Positions 53,586-62,015 of a stretch of 64,000 nucleotides of DNA are shown here, one piece after another. Each line of letters starts with the position of its first letter. Position 1 is the first letter of the stretch. The position numbers were made by a program, and so were the translations under genes. The DNA comes from JBPESP01 sp051710585 (GTDB taxonomy: Bacteria; Pseudomonadota; Gammaproteobacteria; Enterobacterales; Enterobacteriaceae). The notes beneath the pieces were generated by a model. The model ran no database searches, was not told the DNA's origin, and worked only from the letters and a program-made list of their open reading frames with translations. The stretch spans positions 124,001 to 188,000 of the forward strand of contig JBPESP010000001.1 of assembly GCA_051710585.1 (NCBI GenBank). Direction: 5' to 3'.

Positions 53586-54005
53586 CTATTTTCTGTTAGA
53601 ACGAATATGAGGGGCTAGTTTATCCAGGACACCATTAATAAACTTATAACTCTCCTCTGCACCAAATATTTTAGCTAGTTCGACAGCTTCATTAATGGCG
53701 ACTTTATAAGGAACATCTTGGCGCTTACTCAATTCAAATAACGCAATGCGCAAAACGGCATGCTCAACATAGCCGAGCCTTTCTAAGGTACGTGAAAGGT
53801 AGGGTGACATTAACTTGTCTAGCTCCTGGGCGTTCGTCGCTGCGCCGATACATAGCTCGCGGAAATAATCGACATCAATATCAGAGGTATTCTGTTCCGC
53901 CAGAAACTGGACTTCAATATCAGCGATATCATTATGTGATAATTGCCATGAATAAAGGGCCTGTACGGCACATTCACGAGCACGGCGACGAGCGGCTAAT
54001 TTCAT
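53586..54005 (-). CDS. nusB: Transcription antitermination factor NusB
   Basis: Binds boxA RNA with S10 (NusE) to assemble rRNA antitermination complexes. 139 residues match E. coli NusB (139) across the all-helical fold: RRRARECAVQALYSWQLSHN at about 6-25, the YVEHAVLRIALFEL segment, and VPYKVAINEAVELAKIFGAE. It lies between ribH and thiL. Its retention fits the need for at least one working rRNA operon elsewhere, since the one in this window is dead. Confidence 0.97.
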   Translation of the reverse strand: MKLAARRRARECAVQALYSWQLSHNDIADIEVQFLAEQNTSDIDVDYFRELCIGAATNAQELDKLMSPYLSRTLERLGYVEHAVLRIALFELSKRQDVPYKVAINEAVELAKIFGAEESYKFINGVLDKLAPHIRSNRK

Positions 54006-54021
54006 ATTGAACTCCCCTTAC

Positions 54022-54492
54022 TTACGCTTTAATAACTTGCAATACGTTAATCATTTCAAGCGCAGTTAGTGCAGCTTCCGCACCTTTATTGCTAACTTTA
54101 ATACCGGCGCGTTCGATAGCTTGTTCAATACTCTCAGTGGTCAGTACACCGAATGCTACCGGTAGCTTAGCTCGCGCAGCAACCGCGGACAAACCGGAGA
54201 TACACTCACCAGCAATAAATTTAAAATGCGCAGTGCTACCACGGATAACAGCACCTAGCGCAATGATGGCATCATATTTTTTGCTTTCAGCTAATACGCT
54301 AACCGCTAACGGTAATTCATAAGCCCCAGGGACCCAGACCACGATAATATTTTCGTCTTTAACCTGGCCGACGCGCTTAAGGGCGTCTATGGCGCCATTA
54401 AGCAGACTGTCATTAACAAAGTGGTTAAAGCGCGCAATAGCAATAGCGATATGCGCATTAGGGGCTGTAACAACACCTTCCATAATGTTCAT
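54022..54492 (-). CDS. ribH: 6,7-dimethyl-8-ribityllumazine synthase
   Basis: Penultimate step of riboflavin synthesis. The frame is open to 54552, but alignment (MNIMEGVV for E. coli MNIIEANV) and an aaggat site 6 bases upstream put the start at 54492, giving 156 residues as in E. coli. VWVPGAYELPLAVSVLA, ALGAVIRGSTAHFKFIAGE with the catalytic histidine, VAFGVLTTESIEQAIERAG and KGAEAALTALEMI are all present. It follows ribD and precedes nusB on the same strand. Confidence 0.97.
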   Translation of the reverse strand: MNIMEGVVTAPNAHIAIAIARFNHFVNDSLLNGAIDALKRVGQVKDENIIVVWVPGAYELPLAVSVLAESKKYDAIIALGAVIRGSTAHFKFIAGECISGLSAVAARAKLPVAFGVLTTESIEQAIERAGIKVSNKGAEAALTALEMINVLQVIKA

Positions 54493-54578
54493 GGTTATCC
54501 TTATAAAATAATAAAATAGTGAATTATTTCGCGACGAGAGGGATTCTAACATAATACGTTATTTGCTTCGCTGGCCAA

Positions 54579-55706
54579 TTAAGCATGTTCTTTCGGTTTT
54601 AGAGAAAGGCAAAGATCGGGCCCCACCCGCCGGACGTCAAGAAGCGTAAAACTTGGTGCGGCGCCAAGTTCTTCCAGTCCTGGAAGTATACAGAGCGGGC
54701 GAGCATCAATACCGAGTAGTTTTGGCGCCTGATACAGTATTAGTTCATCTACCAGCCCAGCACTCAGAAGAGCGCCGGCAAGCCCTGCGCCTGCCTCAAC
54801 CAACAAGTTATTAATCTGACGGCGACCCAATTGCTTGATCAGTGCCACAAGATCAAGATGTCCAGCATTTACCCCTTTCCCGACCGGTAGTAGGAGTTGC
54901 GTCACCGACGCAGGCCACGTTAATTTATCCGGCGTAATACGCGCCAGCCAGGTCAGCCCCCCCCCTTGTACCACCTTATGGGATGGTGTCACGCGATTAC
55001 CGCTGTCGATAATAACCCGTATTGGCTGGCGTAACCATTTCTCAGGATAATGGGCCTGTACATCTTTCGGTAGCAATGGCCAACGCACTGTCAGGGCGGG
55101 ATTGTCTGCTATCACAGTGCTAGCGGTAGAAAGAATGGCATCACTTTCAGCACGCCAACGTTGGACATCCCGCCGCGCTTCGGCAGAGGTAATCCATTGA
55201 CTTTCCCCAGATGCCATGGCAGTGCGACCATCAAGTGACGCTGCAAGCTTAAGCCTGACCCAGGGAAAACCGGTGCGCATACGTTTAAGAAAGCCTAGAT
55301 TTACCCCCTCTGCCTCCGTCAACATTAAGCTATGGCGCACTTCTATCCCCGCCTGCTGTAATCGATAAAACCCGCGACCTGCTACTTGAGGATTCGGGTC
55401 TGGCATCGCAGCTACTACTCGAACCACGCCAGCGTCTATCAGCGCATCGGCACAAGGAGGCGTGCGCCCATGGTGGCTGCAGGGCTCGAGTGTAACATGG
55501 ACGGTAGCGCCGCGTGCCGCATTCCCCGCCTGACGCAACGCATATACCTCGGCGTGCGCATAGCCGGCACGCTGATGATACCCTTCACCAACAATGCACC
55601 CTTTGCGAACAATAACGCAACCAACATTAGGGTTAGGTGCCGTTGTGAAACGCCCACGTCGTGCCAGCTCAAACGCACGCAAGAGATAAACCTCATCATC
55701 ATCCAT
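54579..55706 (-). CDS. ribD: Bifunctional riboflavin deaminase/reductase
   Basis: Deaminates then reduces the pyrimidine intermediate of riboflavin synthesis. The frame runs upstream to 55775, but those 23 codons are leftover nrdR sequence; the family start (MDDDEVYLLRAFELARRGRF for E. coli MQDEYYMARALKLAQRGRF) and an aagga site place the start at 55706, giving 375 residues (E. coli 367). The N-terminal deaminase has the zinc motif HAEVYAL and EPCSHHGRTPPC; the C-terminal reductase begins near 150 with KLAASLDGRTAMASGESQWI. Both domains look intact. Confidence 0.96.
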   Translation of the reverse strand: MDDDEVYLLRAFELARRGRFTTAPNPNVGCVIVRKGCIVGEGYHQRAGYAHAEVYALRQAGNAARGATVHVTLEPCSHHGRTPPCADALIDAGVVRVVAAMPDPNPQVAGRGFYRLQQAGIEVRHSLMLTEAEGVNLGFLKRMRTGFPWVRLKLAASLDGRTAMASGESQWITSAEARRDVQRWRAESDAILSTASTVIADNPALTVRWPLLPKDVQAHYPEKWLRQPIRVIIDSGNRVTPSHKVVQGGGLTWLARITPDKLTWPASVTQLLLPVGKGVNAGHLDLVALIKQLGRRQINNLLVEAGAGLAGALLSAGLVDELILYQAPKLLGIDARPLCILPGLEELGAAPSFTLLDVRRVGPDLCLSLKPKEHA

Positions 55707-55734
55707 AATATGATCCTTAAGGATTGCGCCTAAC

Positions 55735-56200
55735 CTTCTAGCCAAGCGATTTCTTCGCCGAACAGCTATCCTCAAAACTACAATAAATAAAAATAAAATA
55801 GATATAGGTAACTTATTGAGTTTTTAGCACGTCGGTAACGAGATTACCGATCATTTTGCTCACCATTTATTAGTTACTAGTAGCGTGCAGCTGGTATTTA
55901 ATGTACCTGATACCCATCTAATATCCTTGAATTTAACCGGCCTCTTTCAGCACCCTCAAAAAACTAGCGCACGCCTTTTCCTTAATTAAAAGGTTCTCGC
56001 ACGTTATTGCTTTTTATAATGCGAGTTCCGGCACATCAAAGGTGATGCACTGTTCATTACAGATAACGTACTATCAGCAGCGATGAAAACTATAGCTAAA
56101 ATATAAAATGAATCGAATACAATAGTAATTTCTGTCGATCAGGTTAAACAAAAGCCGGCAGCTTGCATATGTAGTTGCATATCATATCTCCAGCATCGTT
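55735..56200 (-). pseudogene. nrdR: nrdR relic (ribonucleotide reductase repressor)
   Basis: NrdR is the ATP-cone repressor of ribonucleotide reductase operons and directly precedes ribD in E. coli, as here. The minus strand reads NEQCITFDVPELAL near 56035-56075 (E. coli NERFTTFEVAELVM), then SKMIGNLVTDVLK near 55820-55860 (family SKMIGNLVMEQLK), VTYIYF, YCSFEDS near 55765 (YRSFEDI) and GEEIAWLEG near 55740 (GEEIARLED). Stops and frameshifts interrupt it. The N-terminal zinc ribbon is unreadable. Confidence 0.8.
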
Positions 56201-56477
56201 ACGCTTAGCTAACTGATTTCTGTACAGACCTCTCTACTCCTAAGAAATAAAATCAGTACCCGCACTACAGATGTCTACTTTGACGCTGGGAGTAGATGGG
56301 GTATATCCGGCTGGATGAAATATTTAGTTGGACTCGCTCTGTACCCGGTCCTGCTTTGAATATTAGCAAAGGTCTTAAGAGCAATAGGCTTAGTCCTTAC
56401 AGAGCGGCAAGCTAAATATGACTGGCCGAGTCGAGTACATGCAGACCGCTGCACGCTGTTGAATCACTGCGCCTCTA
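56201..56477. other. Eroded DNA between nrdR relic and secF
   Basis: No readable gene and no clear terminator for the secD-secF transcript. Confidence 0.45.
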
Positions 56478-57452
56478 TCAGGGCAGCAGTGACAACCGAT
56501 CAGCACCTTCTTTCTCCACCTTGTACAGCAGTAAGTGCTCACGTTTCATACCGAGCTTAAGCGCTAGCGCCGACGCCACATAAATGGAACTGATAGTGCC
56601 AATAAATATACCAATGAGCAGGGTAGCTGAAAAACCGCGCAGTACCGACCCGCCGAAAATCAATAACATCAACACCATCATTAAAGTGATAGCAGAGGTC
56701 ATTATGGTCCGGCTTAGGGTCTGCGTTAACGAGATATTAAAAATGTCGTAAGCGCTACTACCGCAATGGATCTTACGGAAGTTCTCACGAATACGATCCG
56801 ATACGACGATACTGTCATTTAACGAATAGCCGATCACTGACATCAACGAAGCAATAATAGTCACATCAATCTCGATATGAAGTAGCGACAAAACGCCGAG
56901 CGTAATCACTACGTCATGCACTAGCGCTGATACCGCCCCAGTCGCCAACCGCCATTCAAAACGGAAACAGACATAAATTAAAATGCAGATCAACGCAACC
57001 AGAATCGCTATAGCGCCATCTTGCGCTAAATCACTACCGACGCTCGGACCAACGAACTCAAGCCGTTTTACGGTGGCATTCTGATCTGTAGTCTGATTAA
57101 TCACAGCAATAACTTTATTCCCCAATTCCTGGCCAAGCCCGTCTTGCATAGGGGCCATACGAACAATTACATCGCGGCTACTGCCGAAATTCTGCACTAG
57201 TGGATCGATAAAACCCGAGTGCTCAAGCGCCTTACGCATCTGCTCAAAATCAGCGGGCTTTTCCAGGTTAAGTTCAATTACTGTTCCACCCGTAAAATCT
57301 AGCCCCCAGTTAAATCCCTTTACTGTTATAATGACAATGGAGGTGATCAGAAGAATTCCTGACAGGCTGAAGGCAATACAATCCCAGCGCATAAAATCAT
57401 AGACTTTACGGCCGTAATTCAATTCTTCAACATTTTGTTGTTGCTGAGTCAC
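56478..57452 (-). CDS. secF: Protein translocase subunit SecF
   Basis: Inner-membrane partner of SecD that uses the proton gradient to complete protein export. 324 residues (E. coli 323). One N-terminal membrane helix, the periplasmic P1 domain with GLDFTGGTVIELNL (about 51-64), then five further helices including IAILVALICILIYVCFRFEW and the conserved SVIGYSLNDSIVVSDRIREN. The start follows the secD stop by about 10 bases, so the genes are cotranscribed. All visible family motifs are intact. Confidence 0.97.
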   Translation of the reverse strand: MTQQQQNVEELNYGRKVYDFMRWDCIAFSLSGILLITSIVIITVKGFNWGLDFTGGTVIELNLEKPADFEQMRKALEHSGFIDPLVQNFGSSRDVIVRMAPMQDGLGQELGNKVIAVINQTTDQNATVKRLEFVGPSVGSDLAQDGAIAILVALICILIYVCFRFEWRLATGAVSALVHDVVITLGVLSLLHIEIDVTIIASLMSVIGYSLNDSIVVSDRIRENFRKIHCGSSAYDIFNISLTQTLSRTIMTSAITLMMVLMLLIFGGSVLRGFSATLLIGIFIGTISSIYVASALALKLGMKREHLLLYKVEKEGADRLSLLP

Positions 57453-57461
57453 ACCCCCCCC

Positions 57462-59312
57462 CTAGATAGATAACTTATCGATACGTTTACCGCCATAAAG
57501 CAAGTTAACGATAGCACGCGTTCCGATGATCGCCGTAAACATGGAAGTAGCAACTCCAATGGCGGTAGTGATGGCAAAGCCTTTAATGGATCCTGTCCCC
57601 ATAAAATAAAGGATGATAGCGGTAATCAGGGTGGTGACATTGGCGTCAATAATACTAGAGAACGCGCACCGATAGCCTTCATGAATAGCCTTCTGCAACC
57701 TGCAACCATTGCGCAACTCCTCTTTGATACGCTCATTTATAAGAACATTGGCATCTACTGACACCGCCAGCGTCAGTACAATACCAGCAATCCCGGCCAT
57801 GGTTAGTGTTACGGCAGGTAACAGAGACATAATACCGATAATCAATATCAAGTTAACAATGAGCGCCGTGATAGCGATAAGACCAAATTTGCGATACCAC
57901 ACCACCATAAACAAAATTAACACCACCACCCCCCATAAACAAGCCTTCAGCCCCTGAGTGATATTCTGCAAGCCCAAGCTCGGACCGATAGTACGCTCTT
58001 CCACAATCTGGATTGGTGCAATCAACGCCCCTGCCCGCAGTAGAAGTGACAATTGATGCGCTTCGTTAGGATTATTGATTCCAGTAATACAGAAGCTGTT
58101 ACCGAGTCGCGACTGAATAGTGGCGACATTAATAATTTCTTCCTGTTTTACTAAAATTGAACGACCGTTGACATCTTTCTTTCCGCTATCCCTATACTCC
58201 ACAAATAAGGTAGCCATTAGCTTACCAATATTGTCCTTGCTAAAGTTAGACATGATTGTACCACCAGCGCTGTCGAGAGAAATATTCACCTGCGGACGGT
58301 TATATCTATCAGCGCTACTGGTGGAATTAGTAATGTGATCCCCAGTCAGGATAATCCGCTTATACAAGATAACTGGCTGACCAGAGCGGGTGGCCTTCAC
58401 CTCCGAATCCTCCGGTATACGACCGTTGGCAACGGTGGTTTGATCCACCGTGCTATTAACTAGACGGAACTCCAGCGTTGCGGTCGCCCCGAGGATTTCC
58501 TTGGCGCGAACCGTATCCTGAATACCCGGCAGTTCAAGCACTATGCGATCGTTGCCTTGTTGTTGCACTAAAGGTTCAGAGATACCCAGTTGGTTTACAC
58601 GATTGCGTAAGATGGTAATGTTCTGTTGTAGCGCGTATTTGCGGGCCTGATGCTGACGATCGTCCGCCGGCGTTGCGCGCAAGGCGCTATCACCCTCCCT
58701 ATTAATCACTAGATCGCGGTGGTGTGGCGTTAGCCATAAAATCGACTGATCGCGAGTTTTAGTATCGTGGAAACAGATTTCAGTGCCGTAATTCTTAATT
58801 TTATGCACTTTTTCATAGGAAATGCCCTTACTGCGTAAATCACCGCACAGGGTATCTATCGTTTGTTCCTGCAGCTTATTCATTACAGTATCCATGTCTA
58901 CTTCCATCAGGAAGTGAACACCGCCACGCAAATCCAGGCCCAACTTCATCGGTGCAGCCCCGATCCTAGTTAACCAGCTAGGTGTTGCCGGTGCTAAATT
59001 AAACGTTACAACATAATCATCATCGAGCTCGCTTATTAATGCTTCGCGAGCGTGCAGCTGTGCATCACAATTAGCGAAACGGGCAATAATAGCAGCATTT
59101 TCTAGCGTAATAGATTTGCTGACGATATGTTTTTTTTCTAATAAATTGCGAATCTGGATTAGCGTTGATTCACTGATGGCACCGCCCTGTCGCACGCTAG
59201 TGATCTGTACGGCTGGATCTTCACCGTAGATGTTAGGAAGCGCATACAGCAAGCCGGTAAACAGCACCAGTAACAGCATGCTGTACTTCCATAAAGGATA
59301 ATGGTTTAACAC
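57462..59312 (-). CDS. secD: Protein translocase subunit SecD
   Basis: Large periplasmic-domain subunit of the SecDF complex. 616 residues match E. coli SecD (615). The first membrane helix is YSMLLLVLFTGLLYALPNIY (about 10-29), the periplasmic domain carries MKLGLDLRGGVHFLMEVD (about 120-137) and GTIMSNFSKDNIGKLMAT, and five helices lie in the C-terminal 170 residues, including GIAGIVLTLAVSVDANVLIN with the conserved proton-path aspartate. It lies between yajC and secF in the normal yajC-secD-secF order. Confidence 0.97.
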   Translation of the reverse strand: MLNHYPLWKYSMLLLVLFTGLLYALPNIYGEDPAVQITSVRQGGAISESTLIQIRNLLEKKHIVSKSITLENAAIIARFANCDAQLHAREALISELDDDYVVTFNLAPATPSWLTRIGAAPMKLGLDLRGGVHFLMEVDMDTVMNKLQEQTIDTLCGDLRSKGISYEKVHKIKNYGTEICFHDTKTRDQSILWLTPHHRDLVINREGDSALRATPADDRQHQARKYALQQNITILRNRVNQLGISEPLVQQQGNDRIVLELPGIQDTVRAKEILGATATLEFRLVNSTVDQTTVANGRIPEDSEVKATRSGQPVILYKRIILTGDHITNSTSSADRYNRPQVNISLDSAGGTIMSNFSKDNIGKLMATLFVEYRDSGKKDVNGRSILVKQEEIINVATIQSRLGNSFCITGINNPNEAHQLSLLLRAGALIAPIQIVEERTIGPSLGLQNITQGLKACLWGVVVLILFMVVWYRKFGLIAITALIVNLILIIGIMSLLPAVTLTMAGIAGIVLTLAVSVDANVLINERIKEELRNGCRLQKAIHEGYRCAFSSIIDANVTTLITAIILYFMGTGSIKGFAITTAIGVATSMFTAIIGTRAIVNLLYGGKRIDKLSI

Positions 59313-59342
59313 GGTGATTCATTCCCTTCTGGAAATAGCCTA

Positions 59343-59675
59343 TTACAGTGCCTTCATAGTACCTTTTGGCAAAATAGCGGCCACAAAATCACGCTTGATG
59401 ATTACTTCATTAGTATCGTTAAGAGCGATAGAAATATAACCAATATCCGCAACTTCCACCACGCGGCCAACCAGCCCACCGGTCGTCAGAACTTCATCAC
59501 CTTTAGAAATGGAACTCATTAGTTCTTTATGCACTTTGGCGCGTTTTTGCTGCGGGCGCAGGATCACAAAATAAAAAATCAGACCGAAAAAGACCAACAT
59601 CACCGCTAGAGAGTAAGGGCTAGACTGGGATGGAGTACTAATAGCAGCAATAGCGTCAGAAATAAAAAAACTCAT
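59343..59675 (-). CDS. yajC: Sec translocon accessory protein YajC
   Basis: Small inner-membrane protein of the holotranslocon that associates with SecDF and YidC. 110 residues (E. coli 110): one membrane helix (YSLAVMLVFFGLIFYFVIL, about 21-39), the basic RPQQKRAKVHKELMSSI and the soluble GDEVLTTGGLVGRVVEV segment. It is separated by about 30 bases from secD. Upstream, tgt is dead, so transcription probably starts in the AT-rich interval before 59700. Confidence 0.96.
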   Translation of the reverse strand: MSFFISDAIAAISTPSQSSPYSLAVMLVFFGLIFYFVILRPQQKRAKVHKELMSSISKGDEVLTTGGLVGRVVEVADIGYISIALNDTNEVIIKRDFVAAILPKGTMKAL

Positions 59676-59809
59676 TTAAATTCCCTCATTATTATGTAAC
59701 TTAACAACTAAAGATGGAATATCTTGTTCATTATATGATAAAATTTGTATATAAAGTATTCTACTTTATTCTCATTTATAGCCTAACATAAACTCATCAT
59801 TAATGATGA

Positions 59810-60850
59810 GAATGAAGTAAATTATGAATAGTATTCAGATTAGATACTTAATATTTCGTTGCAACTATCAAGATAATCTAAGTATGCGCGACTATAATTA
59901 CGACAGGTTTAAAAATAATATTCTGCATCTAGCTAGCGGCGCGACATCATTTTTTGCATCGGTAATTTTAAATCTTCACTTCACCACACCGTCGGCGATA
60001 AACGAATATATATATTATGAGCATTACTAATCGGGAAAATATGGTTAAAATATCAATACCGTAGTGTTATTACCTTCCATTAAGTTCTCAGGATTACTGA
60101 AATCCGTTAAATAATGGAGTTTCATCAGTCGGAATTTGGAAAATAGACTTCCACTAGAATTCGGTGCATATTATCTTTCTGCCCCCTGGCACCAAAAGGA
60201 CTGCCAACAACATAACCATTAAATCTAATTTCTACCAGTCTTTTACTGATAGATCTCACACATCTTCGTAAACACCACCTTGAATGATGCTAAATAGCAC
60301 ATTGGGATTATATCAGTTCGTCAAAACACTGATAGCTACAGCGCACCCAATCAGCGCTGTGACATTTCCATCGATTATTTGGCATGATCTCAATCAGAGA
60401 AATAAAAGGTAAACTTTCAAAATAATCATGATATCGAAACCTAGATTGTACTGAATTTACATTGATTTTCCATACTAAAAAATTGTACCGTCGTTGATTG
60501 TTTTACAAAAAAACATATACACCTTCTTTTTTATTTTTTGGATGTCTATCCAGACAAAATACCTTAAAATAAACGGAATCAGTCACTTTTGAAACATTCA
60601 TTATATAAAATCGTATATATCACTGTGAAACTTCATAACAGCTTTCACCGCCCTCTTTTACAAATGAAAGGTTATTACTCAGGAAGATTTATGTCATAGT
60701 TTTTACTTTTTAAAGCTATCCCTTTACTGGTGCCGTATATTTAGACAAGTATAAACGACGGCATTTTACTACCCCCGATAAAAGATAAGCTTCCTCCAAC
60801 ACCATAAAATAGTCTGATGCTTTACATAAAAAGCATATTCTACCAATCTT
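59810..60850 (-). pseudogene. tgt: tgt relic (queuine tRNA-ribosyltransferase)
   Basis: Tgt inserts preQ1 into the wobble position of four tRNAs. The minus strand, upstream of yajC as in E. coli, reads YTAPVKG near 60725-60745 (YGTVKG), IFLSNNLSF near 60680 (IILGNTFHL), then a SMEMSQR phase near 60365-60385 (SMEMSLR), SIIQGGVYEDV near 60255-60290 (GIIQGSVYEDL), VEIRFNGYVVG near 60205-60240, ADGVVK near 59985-60005 and NYSRAYLDYLDSCNEIL near 59840-59895 (NYSRAYLHHLDRCNEIL). It is full of stops and frame changes. Confidence 0.85.
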
Positions 60851-60859
60851 CTAAGCCGC

Positions 60860-61540
60860 TATAAAGCCACTCCGAGCGCTATATTCATCAATATTAGCAA
60901 TGAATATTTTTTATTACCGACGTTTTGCTCCTAAATCAAGTTTGTTAGGGATAGGTTATAGACCGAATATGGCAACTCGCCTATACACTCTGCGGCGGCG
61001 AAAAGATTACAGTTGATAAACATCATATCTCTATAGCTAAAAACGATACGACTCCTATAAGCTGTTAGCTTATAACGATAGATAGCGAACACTGAAACAA
61101 GGATAATCAAGAATGAACTTAGGAAGATAAAAATTAGTTATCAATATATCCATAACGCAAACTGATGACTAAAGTAAATGAAAATACGCAAAACGCAATA
61201 TAAAAGCGAATTATGACGGTCAACTATAGTGATGCGATACTGTCATCATTACTCAATAATAGCATGCTGCTGTGTTTTTATACTTTTAAAGTACGTAGGT
61301 GCTCACTTATCATTTAGAGTCTTCTACACCAAGACTTCAATTTTTTCTACCATAGCCTTTATGTCTAAAATACCAGTTTTTCCAGCAAAAAAAATCGATA
61401 AAGACATCGATGCGCCAACAATCTTGTTCAGAAGCCATCAAGGGATAACAAACAATAGACAGTGCATTTCTCCTGAGTATAACACGGGCAATCAGATTAT
61501 TAGATAATTCAAATTAAAAGTCGACAGTACGCATAGTAAA
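60860..61540 (-). pseudogene. queA: queA relic (queuosine synthesis enzyme)
   Basis: QueA transfers ribosyl from SAM to make epoxyqueuosine. The minus strand upstream of tgt reads SLIA near 61500 (ESLIAHY), CLLSLDG near 61440-61460 (RLLSLDG), then EKIEVLV, a stop, KTLNDK near 61310-61355 (GKIEVLVERMLDDK) and FKSIKTQQH near 61280 (IRASKAPKP), then NDDSIAS near 61240. The 3' half is eroded and shortened. It is lost together with tgt, as expected for a shared pathway. Confidence 0.75.
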
Positions 61541-61554
61541 TTACTTCAGCTTAA

Positions 61555-62015
61555 AAACAAGCGTCTTGATATAAGAGATATGTTCCGCCTTGTACAACAC
61601 ATATGGATGCTATTCTCGCAGAGAGAATACAGTGAGTGGCGCGACGCCCATTGCTCTATATGATATGTGGTTTGGAATTACTTTCTAGTTCGCTACTAGT
61701 CACAAGTTGAATCGCATACCCGCTAGCGTATAATTTATCTTGCAGGTATAAGATCAGGGAACTAAAAGCATTCTCCCATATAGTATAATACCGGAAGGCG
61801 CTTCTAGCCCCTCAACTATTATCTCGGCTAACTACCGCCTCTGTACGGATATCCTTTCCTTTTAGCTCTAGTGCTTAACAGGATAGCCTAATGCCGTCTG
61901 TAACTGTCAGCCTCAAAGTAATTTGTCTAGAAATAAAATACACTGCTTCCTGCTAGCGGAAGCATTCTAGTATTTTATACACAGCGATGAATACAATTAT
62001 AGCCCACAAAGTACA
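61555..62015 (+). pseudogene. acpH: acpH relic (acyl carrier protein phosphodiesterase)
   Basis: AcpH removes phosphopantetheine from ACP and is divergent from queA in E. coli, matching this strand. Phases read RLDIRDM near 61562 (RRIDVLTD), GATPIALYDMW near 61640-61672 (RVAPITLDVMW), NYYLG near 61820 (NNYLW) and AFxYF near 61965 (RFWQFY), with spacing close to the family. The N-terminal 45 codons appear lost. A moderate call, resting partly on position. Confidence 0.5.

Noticed and set aside
59824..60030. 68-codon plus-strand frame
   Set aside because: The minus strand here is the tgt relic (NYSRAYLDYLDSCNEIL); the plus frame is its complement.
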